Source of the DNA: Gammaproteobacteria bacterium
GTDB lineage: Bacteria > Pseudomonadota > Gammaproteobacteria > DSM-16500
DNA: 52,121 nucleotides
NCBI GenBank assembly: GCA_031291175.1
Contig: JARLJO010000013.1
Coordinates: 1 to 52,121, forward strand
Reading direction: 5' to 3'
Shown here: in pieces, positions 16,352-26,063 of the stretch
Layout: each line of letters starts with the position of its first letter
How positions within the stretch are numbered: position 1 is the stretch's first letter
Notes under the pieces: generated by a model
Told to the model about the DNA's origin: nothing
The model's database searches: none
What the model saw: only the letters and a program-made list of their open reading frames with translations
Translations under genes and position numbers: made by a program

Positions 16352-18697
16352 CTACTTTATCCCAACATAGCTAATGGCAAAATTATCTAATCTCGGATCC
16401 ATAGAAACCAAGGGTCTTAGCAAAGCACCATATGTAGGCGCGTGCGTGACTTTGTCCGGGCTCTCGATGGTGAAACAATTGAGTCCTTTATGTATTTTCT
16501 GATTTGGCAGCGTCAAAGTAGTCCTACCCGGCAATGTATATTGATACGTACCAGAATCAGTCTTAATAACAATGATACGAGGCTTCTGGTGATTATCGAC
16601 ATAACCCGGTGTAAGTTCCACAGTGAGGCTCGCTGACTTATCCTGATTGCTATAAATATAAATCGCACTACCTTGCTCTATCCAGCGAAATACTTCAGGA
16701 AAAGAATGATCTGTATTTGGAAAATGCTCCGCAGGATAGCTTCCTTCCCCAAAATAAATCAGTGTTTCAATTTGATTGGGATCATAGACTTCAAAGCTTT
16801 CATTTTGGTATAACGCTTTGCCTCCTCGGGGTGGTTCAACAATATCACTGAATGCCGAATGAGAGTTGGTGACAATGATAGCACCGCTCAAAGGCCAATT
16901 AGGCGTATGATGGCTTTGACAAATCCCGTCATGAAAATCTTTCTCTATCAGTGGCTGGGTATTATGTGTCACCGCATCCATTTTCGTTGTACGCAACAAG
17001 TTAGCAAACCACGCCACTTCCATCCCATTGTTAAGATATAACGAAATAGGCGATAAATTCGCTTTTTGAATATGAGCAACAACGTCTTGAAAGTCTTTAT
17101 TACCCGTGACGCCATGGACATTGATAAAATGCTGGTCTTTTGCTGGCGCATAGAAATCTTCGAGATAAATGACACCTGTCGCAATTGTAAAGAAAAGAAA
17201 AGCAAGACAGCCTATTTTTAAAAGGACATGCGGCACAGTGTTACTGACTTTGCTAATGTAATAAACATAGAGCGTGACCAGAATAGGCATAAACCAAGTC
17301 TGTAATTTATAAATACCATAACCTGTAAAGTTAATGAAAAAATAAATGGAAAGCGTGAGTAGTATCCCAAATAAGCTAGTGACAATGGCGCGAGCGGCTT
17401 TAGAGTTTTCGTTATTAGTGAGATAAGACTTTAATACCAGCAATGTGATCAGCATGCTGATAATACCAGCGCCGAGAATCACGCCACTCCTAATGAACCC
17501 ATAAGGTGTGAGTAATCCCAATAAAGACCGGGGGCTAGGATAATTCACAATACCCAATAAAAGAGAAAGAAAATCCGAAGTCAGATAATCTGAAAAGACC
17601 ACAAAAGTATCTGCTTTGACTGTAGCCACTCGATGAGATAGTTTGATCCAGGACTGAACAATATCAAGAGTTTCTGGCAAGACAAATAGTCGCACTAAAC
17701 AAAAGGTTAAAATGGTCAAGCCGAGCAATTTCAACCAAGGCGCGCACTGGCCTTTTTTGAATGGATTGCCAAGGCAAGCCAGATAACAAATGCCGCTGAT
17801 GACCAATGCGAAAAAAGACATAATGGCATACATGATAAAAAGCACGTTCAGCAGCAACGCCAAAATAATAGCTAAATGGGTTATGTTTTTTGCCGTTGTT
17901 TTATCACTCACACCATCAATGAATTTTTTGAGAAAAATACAATAAACAACAAAGACAGGTAAGACAGAGATTTGACCTAAAACATAATAGGCATAGGCTT
18001 GTGCATAACTTCCCGACATCACTGCACAAAAAACAGCAAACAAAGTGGTTTTTTTATTAAAGTTAAAAAAGTTTTTACAGAATGCACTCATCGAAAGCGC
18101 GAACAAAACCACAATGGTATTCAGCAACAGCGAATTAAATCGCAAGGTATCCATGTGTAGCCATTTAGGAAAAAACGCCCCAATCATAGCCTCACCGATG
18201 CGACCTGAAAAATCGGCACTCCAGGCGATCGGCACAATATTCACATTGTTTTTATTAAATTCCGTGACATTGTGTGTTTGTAGAAAAACAGAATCCTGGC
18301 TATTGAAATAAAAATCGTAATTCACATAACCATAAAAGTATTGAAACCCATCCATGATGGCCGGTAAGAGTAGTGTGATGATGGGGATTGCTGTGACCGC
18401 TAAAAACAGCTTGAGCTCACCGTTCTCACGTATTGCATTCAAGACGCCAGAAAAACGACGGACTCGAATAAGATAGCTACCCAGCAACAAAAAGATGCTA
18501 ATACTAAAAGCATTATAACCGGTGATCCTAAAGTTAGCAGAAATCACATAAGACAAACCAATACAGGCAGAAAATCCAAACAAAGGGAGTAACGCGAGAT
18601 TGTTTCTGACAAACTTGGCATTCGTCACGCCTAGCCCCATGAAGGTAAAGAACGCAAGCAGTAATATCAAACCGGTTAAACTTTGCAAGATCATCAT
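16352..18697 (-). CDS. Large polytopic membrane protein, GT-C-like (paralogue family)
   Basis: A 781-residue protein with about 13 hydrophobic segments in residues 1-510 and a soluble C-terminal part of about 260 residues, probably periplasmic and beta-rich. Residues 120-136 (YFYGYVNYDFYFNSQDS; D128, D135) place acidic and aromatic residues in a first large loop. This is the same relative position as the acidic loop motifs of the proteins at 2340, 34934 and 37649, which suggests a shared GT-C-like plan. It stands alone between two plus-strand units. ATG 18697 is followed at once by a second ATG, so the exact start is uncertain by one codon. Function is unknown beyond inferred envelope-glycan synthesis. 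Confidence 0.7.
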   Translation of the reverse strand: MMILQSLTGLILLLAFFTFMGLGVTNAKFVRNNLALLPLFGFSACIGLSYVISANFRITGYNAFSISIFLLLGSYLIRVRRFSGVLNAIRENGELKLFLAVTAIPIITLLLPAIMDGFQYFYGYVNYDFYFNSQDSVFLQTHNVTEFNKNNVNIVPIAWSADFSGRIGEAMIGAFFPKWLHMDTLRFNSLLLNTIVVLFALSMSAFCKNFFNFNKKTTLFAVFCAVMSGSYAQAYAYYVLGQISVLPVFVVYCIFLKKFIDGVSDKTTAKNITHLAIILALLLNVLFIMYAIMSFFALVISGICYLACLGNPFKKGQCAPWLKLLGLTILTFCLVRLFVLPETLDIVQSWIKLSHRVATVKADTFVVFSDYLTSDFLSLLLGIVNYPSPRSLLGLLTPYGFIRSGVILGAGIISMLITLLVLKSYLTNNENSKAARAIVTSLFGILLTLSIYFFINFTGYGIYKLQTWFMPILVTLYVYYISKVSNTVPHVLLKIGCLAFLFFTIATGVIYLEDFYAPAKDQHFINVHGVTGNKDFQDVVAHIQKANLSPISLYLNNGMEVAWFANLLRTTKMDAVTHNTQPLIEKDFHDGICQSHHTPNWPLSGAIIVTNSHSAFSDIVEPPRGGKALYQNESFEVYDPNQIETLIYFGEGSYPAEHFPNTDHSFPEVFRWIEQGSAIYIYSNQDKSASLTVELTPGYVDNHQKPRIIVIKTDSGTYQYTLPGRTTLTLPNQKIHKGLNCFTIESPDKVTHAPTYGALLRPLVSMDPRLDNFAISYVGIK

Positions 18698-19051
18698 GGA
18701 TTGTCACTCGATAGGCTGTTTATTGATTTTGATAAGAAAAAGATACTTCGATTAAATCACATGGATGTTACTCACCTGTCATACAAAAATCTACAGTTAG
18801 GTAGCATTTTCTGATGGTAGCGCCATCTCCGTGAAGTGCTAATCCTACGCAGAGAAGTGCTGAACGAGAACGTTTGCGGGCTTGTTGGCAATGTATAGAT
18901 CTAACAAGGCCCCAGTCAATTCGGGCATCAAAAAGTACATTTTTTAATTGGTTCCCATTCTTGATTTTAGCCATAAACTGGGATAGGCTTCTTCACCAAT
19001 ATTGTTCTATTTCTAGTTTTGTGGACAAACTAGCAACTTAAGGAGGAGTGC
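18698..19051. other. Divergent non-coding region, 354 bases
   Basis: This gap separates the minus-strand membrane gene from the plus-strand wbpD unit, so it must hold promoters for both. A minus-strand frame of 68 codons (18768-18974) has no recognisable family or ribosome site, and I do not accept it as a gene. Two GGTAGC motifs occur 18 bases apart (18800-18818). AAGGAGGAG just before 19052 is a strong ribosome site. I see no promoter clear enough to place. Confidence 0.5.
18813..18827 (+). promoter_or_regulatory. Weak ops-like motif (GGTAGCG in a small palindrome)
   Basis: gatggtagcgccatc contains GGTAGCG, the core of the ops element that recruits RfaH to long surface-polysaccharide operons. 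It is palindromic at its ends (gatgg/ccatc). It lies 225 bases upstream of wbpD on the coding strand. It matches only part of the 12-base ops consensus, so this could be chance. Confidence 0.2.
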
Positions 19052-19642
19052 ATGTCGGATTACTTTATCCATGAATCTGCGATTGTTGATGATGGAGCAT
19101 TAATAGGACAAGACACAAAAATTTGGCACTTTTCTCACGTCTGCGCGCAGGCTGAAATTGGGAAAGGTTGTTCACTCGGCCAAAATGTCTTTGTTGCCAA
19201 TCAGGTCAAGATTGGTAATCGCGTTAAAATTCAAAACAACGTCTCTATTTACGAAGGTGTGACATTAGAAGATCACGTGTTCTGTGGTCCTAGTATGGTT
19301 TTTACTAACGTAAAAAATCCCCGTTCTGCTTTTCCACGTAACACAAGCAATGACTACCTTCGTACTTTGGTACAAGAAGGAGCAAGTATAGGCGCTAACG
19401 CCACCATCGTCTGTGGTACCACGATTGGTCAATGGGCTTTCATCGCCGCTGGCGCGGTCGTGACTAAAAATATACCTGCCTACGCCATTGTTGCCGGTGT
19501 ACCAGCACGCATCATCGGATGGATGTGCGAATGTGGTACCAACTTAAAATTTAAAGAACAGCATTCAGAATGTCATCAATGTGGCAAAAACTACGTGAAA
19601 GACGCTGAAACTATCACAAAGGTTGAATCGATTAAGGCTTAA
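19052..19642 (+). CDS. wbpD: UDP-GlcNAc3NA acid N-acetyltransferase (WbpD/WlbB-like)
   Basis: A 196-residue left-handed beta-helix acetyltransferase. Hexapeptide repeats run through residues 6-165 ([69 protein letters not shown]). The tail has the Cys pairs CECG and CHQCG seen in WlbB-type enzymes. It acetylates the 3-amino group of UDP-2-acetamido-3-amino-2,3-dideoxy-glucuronate. WbpA, WbpE, WbpB and WbpI homologues follow, completing the pathway, which makes this assignment firm. The ribosome site AAGGAGGAG is strong, suggesting high initiation at the head of the unit. Confidence 0.92.
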   Translation: MSDYFIHESAIVDDGALIGQDTKIWHFSHVCAQAEIGKGCSLGQNVFVANQVKIGNRVKIQNNVSIYEGVTLEDHVFCGPSMVFTNVKNPRSAFPRNTSNDYLRTLVQEGASIGANATIVCGTTIGQWAFIAAGAVVTKNIPAYAIVAGVPARIIGWMCECGTNLKFKEQHSECHQCGKNYVKDAETITKVESIKA

Positions 19643-19649
19643 ATTCAGT

Positions 19650-21035
19650 ATGGAAACTTTACAACAGCACGCCATTTTTAAAAATGAACTCTTAGAAAAA
19701 ATACACAATCACACAGCCAAAGTCGGTATCATTGGTTTGGGTTATGTAGGCCTCCCTTTAGCAGTAGAAGCGGCATCCGCTGGCTACCAAATTTTAGGCG
19801 TCGAAAACAATCCCGATCGTTGCCGCTTGATCAATGAAGGCAAAAATTACATCAAGGACGTACACGATACGAAGTTTCTGGGTTTAGTTCGTGAACACAA
19901 AATTCAGGCTAGCGTCGGTTTTGAAACCCTTCAAGCCTGCGACATTGTGGTTATTTGCGTACCCACGCCATTGAATAAAAACAAAGAACCGGATATTTCT
20001 TATATTAAAAATGCCACCGATGGGATTTGCAAAAATTTTCATCCAGGGATGCTAATCATTTTAGAAAGTACCACCTATCCTGGTACCACCGAAGAAATCA
20101 TCCAAGCCCGCCTCGAAGAAATGGGGCATAAATTAGGCAAAGATTTCTTCCTCGCTTTCTCACCTGAGCGCGTTGATCCAGGCAATAAATCGTTTAACAC
20201 CGCAAACACGACTAAGATTGTCGGTGGCGTGAGCTCTGATTGCTTAGAACTGAGTGAAGCGTTCTATCTTTCATTTGTCGCACACGTTGTGAGAATGTCA
20301 TCACCACGCGCTGCTGAAATGACGAAAGTGTTTGAGAATATCTACCGTTCCGTGAATATCGCCTTAGTGAATGAATTAGCGATGTTATGTGAACGCATGG
20401 ATATTGATGTGTATGAAGTGATAACCGCAGCAGCAACCAAGCCTTACGGTTTCCAAGCATTTTGGCCAGGCCCAGGTGTCGGTGGTCATTGTATTCCGCT
20501 AGATCCTTACTATTTAGCTTGGAAAGGTAAAGAATACGACTTGCATGCACGCTTCATCGAGCTTGCAGGCGAGATCAACGAAAACATGCCACGCGTCGTC
20601 TTAGCGAAAGTAGGCGAAATCCTGAATCAATTTTCCAAACCCGTAAAAGGTGCGAAAATTTTGCAGTTAGGTATCAGCTATAAAAAAGATATTGATGATG
20701 CACGCGAAAGTCCATCCGTCCGTATTTATGAACTGCTGTCACAAAAAGGCGCGAATGTAGAAGTAGTCGATCCATTCGTAAAACAGTTCTGGACACGTGA
20801 ACATGATTTTACTTATGGCAATCAAGGTCCTAGCATCCCAACCATTCCTTTATCGGATGAAAAATTGCAGGAAGCTGACATAGTTATTATTACGACAGAT
20901 CACACCGATTTCCCTTATGCGGATATCGTGAAAAAAGCTAAAGTCGTATTTGATACGCGTAATGCAGCAGGCTTTCGTAAAATTGAATCCAGCAAGATAT
21001 TTAAATTATCCACACGAGTCAGTCAAAATCATTAA
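19650..21035 (+). CDS. wbpA: UDP-N-acetylglucosamine 6-dehydrogenase (WbpA-like)
   Basis: The enzyme oxidises UDP-GlcNAc to UDP-GlcNAcA with NAD+. The N-terminal Rossmann motif is GIIGLGYVGLPLA, the active-site segment GVGGHCIPLDPYYL carries Cys281, and the central helix includes RAAEMTKVFENIYRSVNIA. The C-terminal UDP-binding domain has LGISYKKDIDDARESPS. The length of 461 residues is normal. The frame is open to TTG 19623, but ATG 19650 avoids the overlap with wbpD and removes a nonconserved N-terminal stretch, so I chose it. Its ribosome site (AAGG 13 bases upstream) is poorly spaced. Confidence 0.93.
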   Translation: METLQQHAIFKNELLEKIHNHTAKVGIIGLGYVGLPLAVEAASAGYQILGVENNPDRCRLINEGKNYIKDVHDTKFLGLVREHKIQASVGFETLQACDIVVICVPTPLNKNKEPDISYIKNATDGICKNFHPGMLIILESTTYPGTTEEIIQARLEEMGHKLGKDFFLAFSPERVDPGNKSFNTANTTKIVGGVSSDCLELSEAFYLSFVAHVVRMSSPRAAEMTKVFENIYRSVNIALVNELAMLCERMDIDVYEVITAAATKPYGFQAFWPGPGVGGHCIPLDPYYLAWKGKEYDLHARFIELAGEINENMPRVVLAKVGEILNQFSKPVKGAKILQLGISYKKDIDDARESPSVRIYELLSQKGANVEVVDPFVKQFWTREHDFTYGNQGPSIPTIPLSDEKLQEADIVIITTDHTDFPYADIVKKAKVVFDTRNAAGFRKIESSKIFKLSTRVSQNH

Positions 21036-21049
21036 GTGAGGCGGATTTC

Positions 21050-22210
21050 ATGTTAGAAACAGCGGCTTCTAAAACTCATCACACAGGAACGGAAATCACT
21101 TCCGTTCCTTACTCTGCTATTGATCGTTTCGAACCCACATTTATTGAAAGCTGGATGAAGCGAGTCGATATTATCACTCGCAATACACAATTTATTGGCG
21201 GTGAATGGATCAAGAAATTGGAATCCCGGCTGGCTCAACATGCTGATACCAAAGAAGCACGAGTTTGTGCAAATGGTACAGATGCGATTCAGCTAGCATT
21301 GCGTGCCTTGGGAGTAGGGGAAGGTGATATCGTTCTGGTTCCTGACTCCACTTTTTGGGCTACCTTTGAAGCTGTTTGCAATGTAGGCGCACGACCTGTC
21401 ACTGTAGACATTTGCCCTGAAGACTTGCATTTGAATGCAGCATTAGTGGCAGAAGCCATTGACAAATTTTCTCCCAAAGCCGTCATCATGGTTCACCTGT
21501 ATGGCTGGGTAGCAAAAGAAACAAAACAAATTCGTCAACTGTGCCAGGAGCGCGGCGTGTTTCTTATCGAAGACTCTGCTCAAGCTTGGGGTGCGACAAT
21601 CGATGGCAAGTCGATATTCGCAGACGCCCTGGTTTCCACTACGTCTTTTTATCCCGGCAAAGTGTTAGGTGGTGCAGGAGATGGCGGTGCAGTTTTGACA
21701 AATGATTCTGCGCTGGCTGCTAAAATGCATTTGCTGGCAAATCACGGTCGCCAAGGTAAATACGAACATCATGCCGTAGGCTGGAATTCCCGCCTGGATG
21801 TATTGCAATGCGCGTATCTAGACTTGTGTCTGGATTTTATTTCCCAACGCATTGCCTCCAGACAGTACGCAGCAGAATGGTACAGAAATAACATTCATGC
21901 GAAAGCGATTCAATTTCGTGGTCCTGCCGCCAATACAACGGAAAATGGTTATATCTCTGTGGCATTTGTAGAACCTTCCTTACGCGACAAATTAATGCAA
22001 GGCTTGACTGAAGCCAAGATTGGGTATGGTGTAGTCTATCCTGCACCCATGAGCACACAGCCCGGTATCAAAGGCTGGATTGCAGGCAAGCTTTCACACG
22101 GTAACGCCGCACGGGTATGCGAAACTATTATCAACTTACCTTGTTTCGCTGGCATGCAGCAAAATGAGCTGGAATACGTTAAACATCATGTAGAGCGAAT
22201 TTTAAAATGA
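21050..22210 (+). CDS. wbpE: DegT/DnrJ-family UDP-sugar aminotransferase (WbpE-like)
   Basis: A 386-residue PLP enzyme that installs the 3-amino group on the 3-keto UDP-uronate made by WbpB. Landmarks are CANGTDAIQLALRALG, the PLP-ring motif IEDSAQAWGA, and SFYPGKVLGGAGDGG, where Lys204 forms the Schiff base. The neighbouring WbpA, WbpB and WbpD homologues define its substrate. It starts 15 bases after wbpA, with GAGG close upstream, and overlaps wbpB by four bases (ATGA). Members of this family use glutamate as amino donor. Confidence 0.91.
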   Translation: MLETAASKTHHTGTEITSVPYSAIDRFEPTFIESWMKRVDIITRNTQFIGGEWIKKLESRLAQHADTKEARVCANGTDAIQLALRALGVGEGDIVLVPDSTFWATFEAVCNVGARPVTVDICPEDLHLNAALVAEAIDKFSPKAVIMVHLYGWVAKETKQIRQLCQERGVFLIEDSAQAWGATIDGKSIFADALVSTTSFYPGKVLGGAGDGGAVLTNDSALAAKMHLLANHGRQGKYEHHAVGWNSRLDVLQCAYLDLCLDFISQRIASRQYAAEWYRNNIHAKAIQFRGPAANTTENGYISVAFVEPSLRDKLMQGLTEAKIGYGVVYPAPMSTQPGIKGWIAGKLSHGNAARVCETIINLPCFAGMQQNELEYVKHHVERILK

Positions 22211-23217
22211 GTATTTTTAAAGTAGGTTTATTAGGTTGCGGCCGTATATCACAATTCCATTTAAATGCGCTGAAAGATCAGGTAGATTTATATGAAATTG
22301 CCGCCGTTGCGGATATTCAACCCGAAAGAGCAGCCCAAATGGCTGCACAGTTTGGTGCGAAATTCTATTCATCACTAGACGCTATGCTGCAATCAGAAAA
22401 ATTAAACCTGGTTGTGCTATGCACGCCATCGGGCATGCATCCAGCCCAAGCGAAAGTTTGCGCAGAAGCTGGTGTCCCTTGTTTATCTGAAAAGCCTTTT
22501 GGCTGTTTCTATCCTGAAGCACAAGATGTAGTAGAGTTTTTCGAAAAACAAAAAGTGCCTTTATTTGTAGTACATCAAAATCGCTACAATCCTACCGTTC
22601 AAAAAGTACGAAAATGGTTTGAAGAAGGCAAACTGGGCAAATTGCACTTGATACAGGCCAATGTATTTTGGCAACGTCCACAAAGTTATTACGACGCAGA
22701 ATCCTGGCGCGGCAGACGCGAACTGGATGGCGGTGCATTCATGAACCAGGCCAGCCACTATGTAGACTTAGTGCAATGGTTTGGGGGCGAAATAGAAAGC
22801 GTGAAATCCGAAGTCGCAGCCCCTACACGCAAGATCCAATGTGAAGACACGGGCGCAGCCGTCATTCGATTCAAGTCGAATGCCATTGGCGTAATTGCAG
22901 TCACCATGCTGACTTATCCAGAGAACTTGGAAGGCAGTCTGACATTACTCGCCGAACATGCCACCATTAAAATCGGCGGCAAGGCACTCAACAAACTGGA
23001 AATTTGCAAGGCAAAAGATCCTTCTGTATTTGCAGACGGTGAAAACACCAATTACGAGCCCACTACGGTATACGGTAACGGCCACGGTGAATATTACCGC
23101 AAACTGCATGACTACATGACTGACCCACATCATCCCGAAGCAATCAATGGTCGTGAAGGATTAAAAAGCTTAAAATTACTGACTGAAATTTATCGAGAAC
23201 AGGATCTTATTATATGA
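22207..23217 (+). CDS. wbpB: UDP-GlcNAcA 3-dehydrogenase, Gfo/Idh/MocA family (WbpB/WlbA-like)
   Basis: A 336-residue NAD-dependent oxidoreductase. It has the Rossmann motif GLLGCGRISQFH, the family EKP motif (E95-K96-P97) and VHQNRYNP. The C-terminal half carries RELDGGAFMNQASHYVDLVQWFGG, typical of WlbA-type enzymes. It oxidises C3 of UDP-GlcNAcA before transamination by WbpE. It overlaps wbpE and the following SDR gene by four bases each, so the three are translationally coupled. Confidence 0.92.
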   Translation: MSIFKVGLLGCGRISQFHLNALKDQVDLYEIAAVADIQPERAAQMAAQFGAKFYSSLDAMLQSEKLNLVVLCTPSGMHPAQAKVCAEAGVPCLSEKPFGCFYPEAQDVVEFFEKQKVPLFVVHQNRYNPTVQKVRKWFEEGKLGKLHLIQANVFWQRPQSYYDAESWRGRRELDGGAFMNQASHYVDLVQWFGGEIESVKSEVAAPTRKIQCEDTGAAVIRFKSNAIGVIAVTMLTYPENLEGSLTLLAEHATIKIGGKALNKLEICKAKDPSVFADGENTNYEPTTVYGNGHGEYYRKLHDYMTDPHHPEAINGREGLKSLKLLTEIYREQDLII

Positions 23218-24215
23218 AAATTTTAATAACAGGCGTAGCAGGTTTTATAGGCTCCAATCTCGCTGAAGCGCTTTTGAAAGAAGGCCATCACATTGTCGGT
23301 CTGGATAACATGTCGCAAGGCGATTTGTTGAACATGGCAGCATTTCAGAACCATCCGCAATTTCAATTTATCAAAGAAGATATTTTGAACGTAGAAGGTT
23401 TCGTTAATGCAGCTGCGGGTTGTGATGTGATTTATCATCTGGCTGCATTCAAGATTCCTCGTTTTGGTAACGCCTATGATACTTTGCACATTAATGCACA
23501 AGGCACACAAAACGCGATTGATGCGGCAGTGAAGCATAATTCGCATCTGATTTTCAGCTCCACATCTGATGTTTACGGCAAGAACCCTAATGTACCTTTC
23601 TCTGAAGAACATGATTTAGTGATTGGACCGCCAACCGTGAAGCGTTGGGCATATGCATTAAGCAAAGCCTTTGATGAACAAATGTGTTTTGCAGAAGCAG
23701 AACGTCGTCAATTGAAATTTACTATCGTGCGTTTCTTTGGTGGTTATGGTCCAAACCAGAATTTAACCTGGTGGGGCGGTCCGCAATCGGTTTTCATTAA
23801 TAATGCGTTAGACAATATTGCGATTCCTGTTCATGGCAAAGGTCTGCAAACCCGTTCATTCACATACGTTGCTGATCACGTGGAAGGTTTGATCTGTGCT
23901 ATGCAAGCTCAAAAAAGTATTGGGCAAGTATTCAATCTGGGTAACGATCGCGAAATGACGATTGTAAACCTGGCTAAAATGATCTGGGAAATGGTTCGTC
24001 CAGGCACAGAACCCAAAATCGAATTTATACCTTACGAAACTTTCGGTAAATACGAAGATGTAGAGCGCCGTGTACCTGATATCACTAAAACCAAAAATAT
24101 TTTGGGCTTCCAGGCAAAATGGAGTCTGGAACAAGGCTTGCCAAAAACCATCGAATGGCAAATCGATCGCAGAAAATTACTGCAACAAGCTAAAGCGACG
24201 GAGACAACGGCTTGA
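23214..24215 (+). CDS. Extended SDR: nucleotide-sugar epimerase/dehydratase
   Basis: A 333-residue NAD-dependent enzyme. GVAGFIGSNL (7-16) is the dinucleotide motif, SSTSDVYG (115-122) and Y147/K151 (YALSK) the catalytic residues, and TRSFTYVADHVEG the usual sugar-nucleotide region. It resembles UDP-glucose/UDP-glucuronate epimerases and decarboxylases or dTDP-glucose dehydratases, but I cannot choose among these from sequence. It lies between wbpB and a GT2 within the diacetamido-uronate cluster, overlapping both neighbours, so it may act on the same UDP-uronate or make a second sugar. Confidence 0.85.
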   Translation: MKILITGVAGFIGSNLAEALLKEGHHIVGLDNMSQGDLLNMAAFQNHPQFQFIKEDILNVEGFVNAAAGCDVIYHLAAFKIPRFGNAYDTLHINAQGTQNAIDAAVKHNSHLIFSSTSDVYGKNPNVPFSEEHDLVIGPPTVKRWAYALSKAFDEQMCFAEAERRQLKFTIVRFFGGYGPNQNLTWWGGPQSVFINNALDNIAIPVHGKGLQTRSFTYVADHVEGLICAMQAQKSIGQVFNLGNDREMTIVNLAKMIWEMVRPGTEPKIEFIPYETFGKYEDVERRVPDITKTKNILGFQAKWSLEQGLPKTIEWQIDRRKLLQQAKATETTA

Positions 24216-24979
24216 AGACCCAAAATAAAATTTATTTTGTTTTCCCAGTCTACAATGAATCTTTAAACATCCCGCGCGTGATTCAGGATCTCGTGCGGCT
24301 AGAAGAGATCGTTGCTAAGGAAGCAAACGAAACGCAATTTATATTTATTGATGATGGTTCTACGGACGATACAGTTGCGCAACTGAATCAAGTAGGACGA
24401 CAAAACCTAAAAGTCATTAGTCACCCACAGAATCAAGGTCCTGGTGCAGCATTTCAGACAGCATTTTCATATTTAATTGAAAATGGCATGCAGCCCGATG
24501 ATTTAGTGATTACATTGGAAGGTGATGCAACAAGCGATCCTGCTGTTTTGGTCAGGATGATTAATCGCGCCAGCGAGGGCGATGACATTATTTTAGCGTC
24601 GCCCTATCTTTATGGTGGTGGTTTTTCAGCGGTGGAATCGTATCGGATTTTGCTGAGCCATGTGGCGAACTTTTTGTTTAAGCTGATTTTGAATATTCAT
24701 GGACTTGCGACTTTTTCCTGTTTCTTCCGTATTTACCGTGGTTCTGCACTATTAAAGCTGAACTCGCTTTACCCCAACAGTATTGTCACCAGTAAAGGCT
24801 TTGATTGCGCAGCAGAGATCATTGTGAAATCTGTGCGAAACAAACTGGCGATTTCAGAAGTGCCGTTCATGGTGGATTGGTCGCGCCGCAAAGGCCGTTC
24901 TAAAATGAAGATTGTGAAAACTACCGTAGCATACTTCAAACTTTTTTATAAATTTTCACTACAAAAAAGCAAGGCATAA
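24212..24979 (+). CDS. Glycosyltransferase family 2, polyprenyl-phosphate type
   Basis: A 255-residue GT-A glycosyltransferase similar to dolichol/undecaprenyl-phosphate mannosyl- or glucosyltransferases. Motifs are FVFPVYNESLNIP, FIDDGSTDDT and TLEGDATSDP. There is no strong C-terminal membrane domain. The start is TTG, overlapping the SDR stop codon, with GGAG eight bases upstream; no nearby ATG would keep the N-terminal motif. Such enzymes charge a lipid phosphate with one sugar for use by a GT-C enzyme outside the membrane, which would fit the many GT-C-like proteins here. Confidence 0.85.
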   Translation: MKTQNKIYFVFPVYNESLNIPRVIQDLVRLEEIVAKEANETQFIFIDDGSTDDTVAQLNQVGRQNLKVISHPQNQGPGAAFQTAFSYLIENGMQPDDLVITLEGDATSDPAVLVRMINRASEGDDIILASPYLYGGGFSAVESYRILLSHVANFLFKLILNIHGLATFSCFFRIYRGSALLKLNSLYPNSIVTSKGFDCAAEIIVKSVRNKLAISEVPFMVDWSRRKGRSKMKIVKTTVAYFKLFYKFSLQKSKA

Positions 24980-24982
24980 TTC

Positions 24983-26038
24983 ATGAAAATTCTTACCATC
25001 CTGGGGGCTAGGCCTCAATTTATCAAAGCAGCTGTTGTGAGTCGTGCTATCCGTCAAAACAATGCGATGATTCAGGAAGAAATCATTCACACAGGCCAGC
25101 ATTATGACTATGGCATGAGCCAGGTTTTTTTTGATGAAATGGATATACCCACGCCTACGGTGAATTTGCATGTAGGCTCAGGCAATCACGGTGCCGCTAC
25201 AGCGGACATGTTAAAAGGTATAGAAGCCGAGATCCTGCAAAGAAAACCGGACGGATTATTGGTTTACGGCGACACCAATTCCACGCTCGCAGGTGCATTA
25301 GCTGCATCCAAGCATCACATACCCGTGATGCACATAGAAGCAGGAGAGCGCAGTTACAATCGTCAAATGCCAGAAGAAATTAACCGCGTGTTGACGGATC
25401 ATGTCTCTACGCAATTATTCTGCTGTTCTGAAAAATCCAAAAGCCGTTTGGCTGGCGAAGGCATTACTAAAAATGTCTTTGTGGTGGGCGATGTGATGTA
25501 TGATGCTTTTCTGGCTTATTTACCTAAGGCCATCTGGCCAAAAAATTTAAAGAAGTTATCTTCCCCATTTGCTTTGACCACCTTGCATAGAGCACAAAAT
25601 ACCGATGATCCTGCCCGATTAAAGTCTATCTTCGATGCTTTATCCAGTATTCCTGAACAGATTGTATTGCCTCTGCATCCTAGAACTTTGAAGATGGTAC
25701 GTTCCAATAATATTCAATTAGGTCATAACATCCATTTGCTGGAACCTGTCTCGTATTTCGAAATATTAGGTTTACTGAAAGACTGTTCATACGTATTGAC
25801 GGATTCAGGTGGTTTACAAAAAGAAGCCTATTACGCGGGTAAAAAATGTGTCGTACTCCGAGATGAAACGGAATGGACGGAGCTTGTAGAAGCTGGTATC
25901 AATAAGGTCGCGGGCATCGAAAAGCAACCTATAATGGACGCTGCTAGTTGGGCTAAAAAAGAAAGTGCAATTCAAACGAATATTTACGGAAACGGGACAG
26001 CCGGAAAGCAAATAGTCTCGTTTATGTCAAACATGTGA
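24983..26038 (+). CDS. wbpI: UDP-sugar 2-epimerase, non-hydrolysing (WbpI-like)
   Basis: A 351-residue GT-B-like epimerase. GARPQFIK is at the N terminus, followed by HTGQHYDYGMSQVFF, YGDTNSTLAGAL, HIEAGERSYNRQMPEEINR and TDSGGLQKEAYY, all family signatures. With WbpA, B, E and D homologues in the same unit, the likely reaction is C2 epimerisation of UDP-2,3-diacetamido-2,3-dideoxy-glucuronate to the mannuronate. The alternative is plain UDP-GlcNAc to UDP-ManNAc epimerisation (WecB), made less likely by the context. Confidence 0.9.
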   Translation: MKILTILGARPQFIKAAVVSRAIRQNNAMIQEEIIHTGQHYDYGMSQVFFDEMDIPTPTVNLHVGSGNHGAATADMLKGIEAEILQRKPDGLLVYGDTNSTLAGALAASKHHIPVMHIEAGERSYNRQMPEEINRVLTDHVSTQLFCCSEKSKSRLAGEGITKNVFVVGDVMYDAFLAYLPKAIWPKNLKKLSSPFALTTLHRAQNTDDPARLKSIFDALSSIPEQIVLPLHPRTLKMVRSNNIQLGHNIHLLEPVSYFEILGLLKDCSYVLTDSGGLQKEAYYAGKKCVVLRDETEWTELVEAGINKVAGIEKQPIMDAASWAKKESAIQTNIYGNGTAGKQIVSFMSNM

Positions 26039-26063
26039 TGCTAAGGTTTAAAATGGCCAAGTT

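Noticed and set aside
18768..18974. Minus-strand frame of 68 codons in the 18698-19051 gap
   Set aside because: It has no recognisable family and no ribosome site, has low-complexity composition, and lies in a divergent promoter region.
23223..23612. 129-codon antisense frame in the SDR gene
   Set aside because: It is a shadow of a conserved enzyme gene, with a Cys-rich and irregular composition and no ribosome site.
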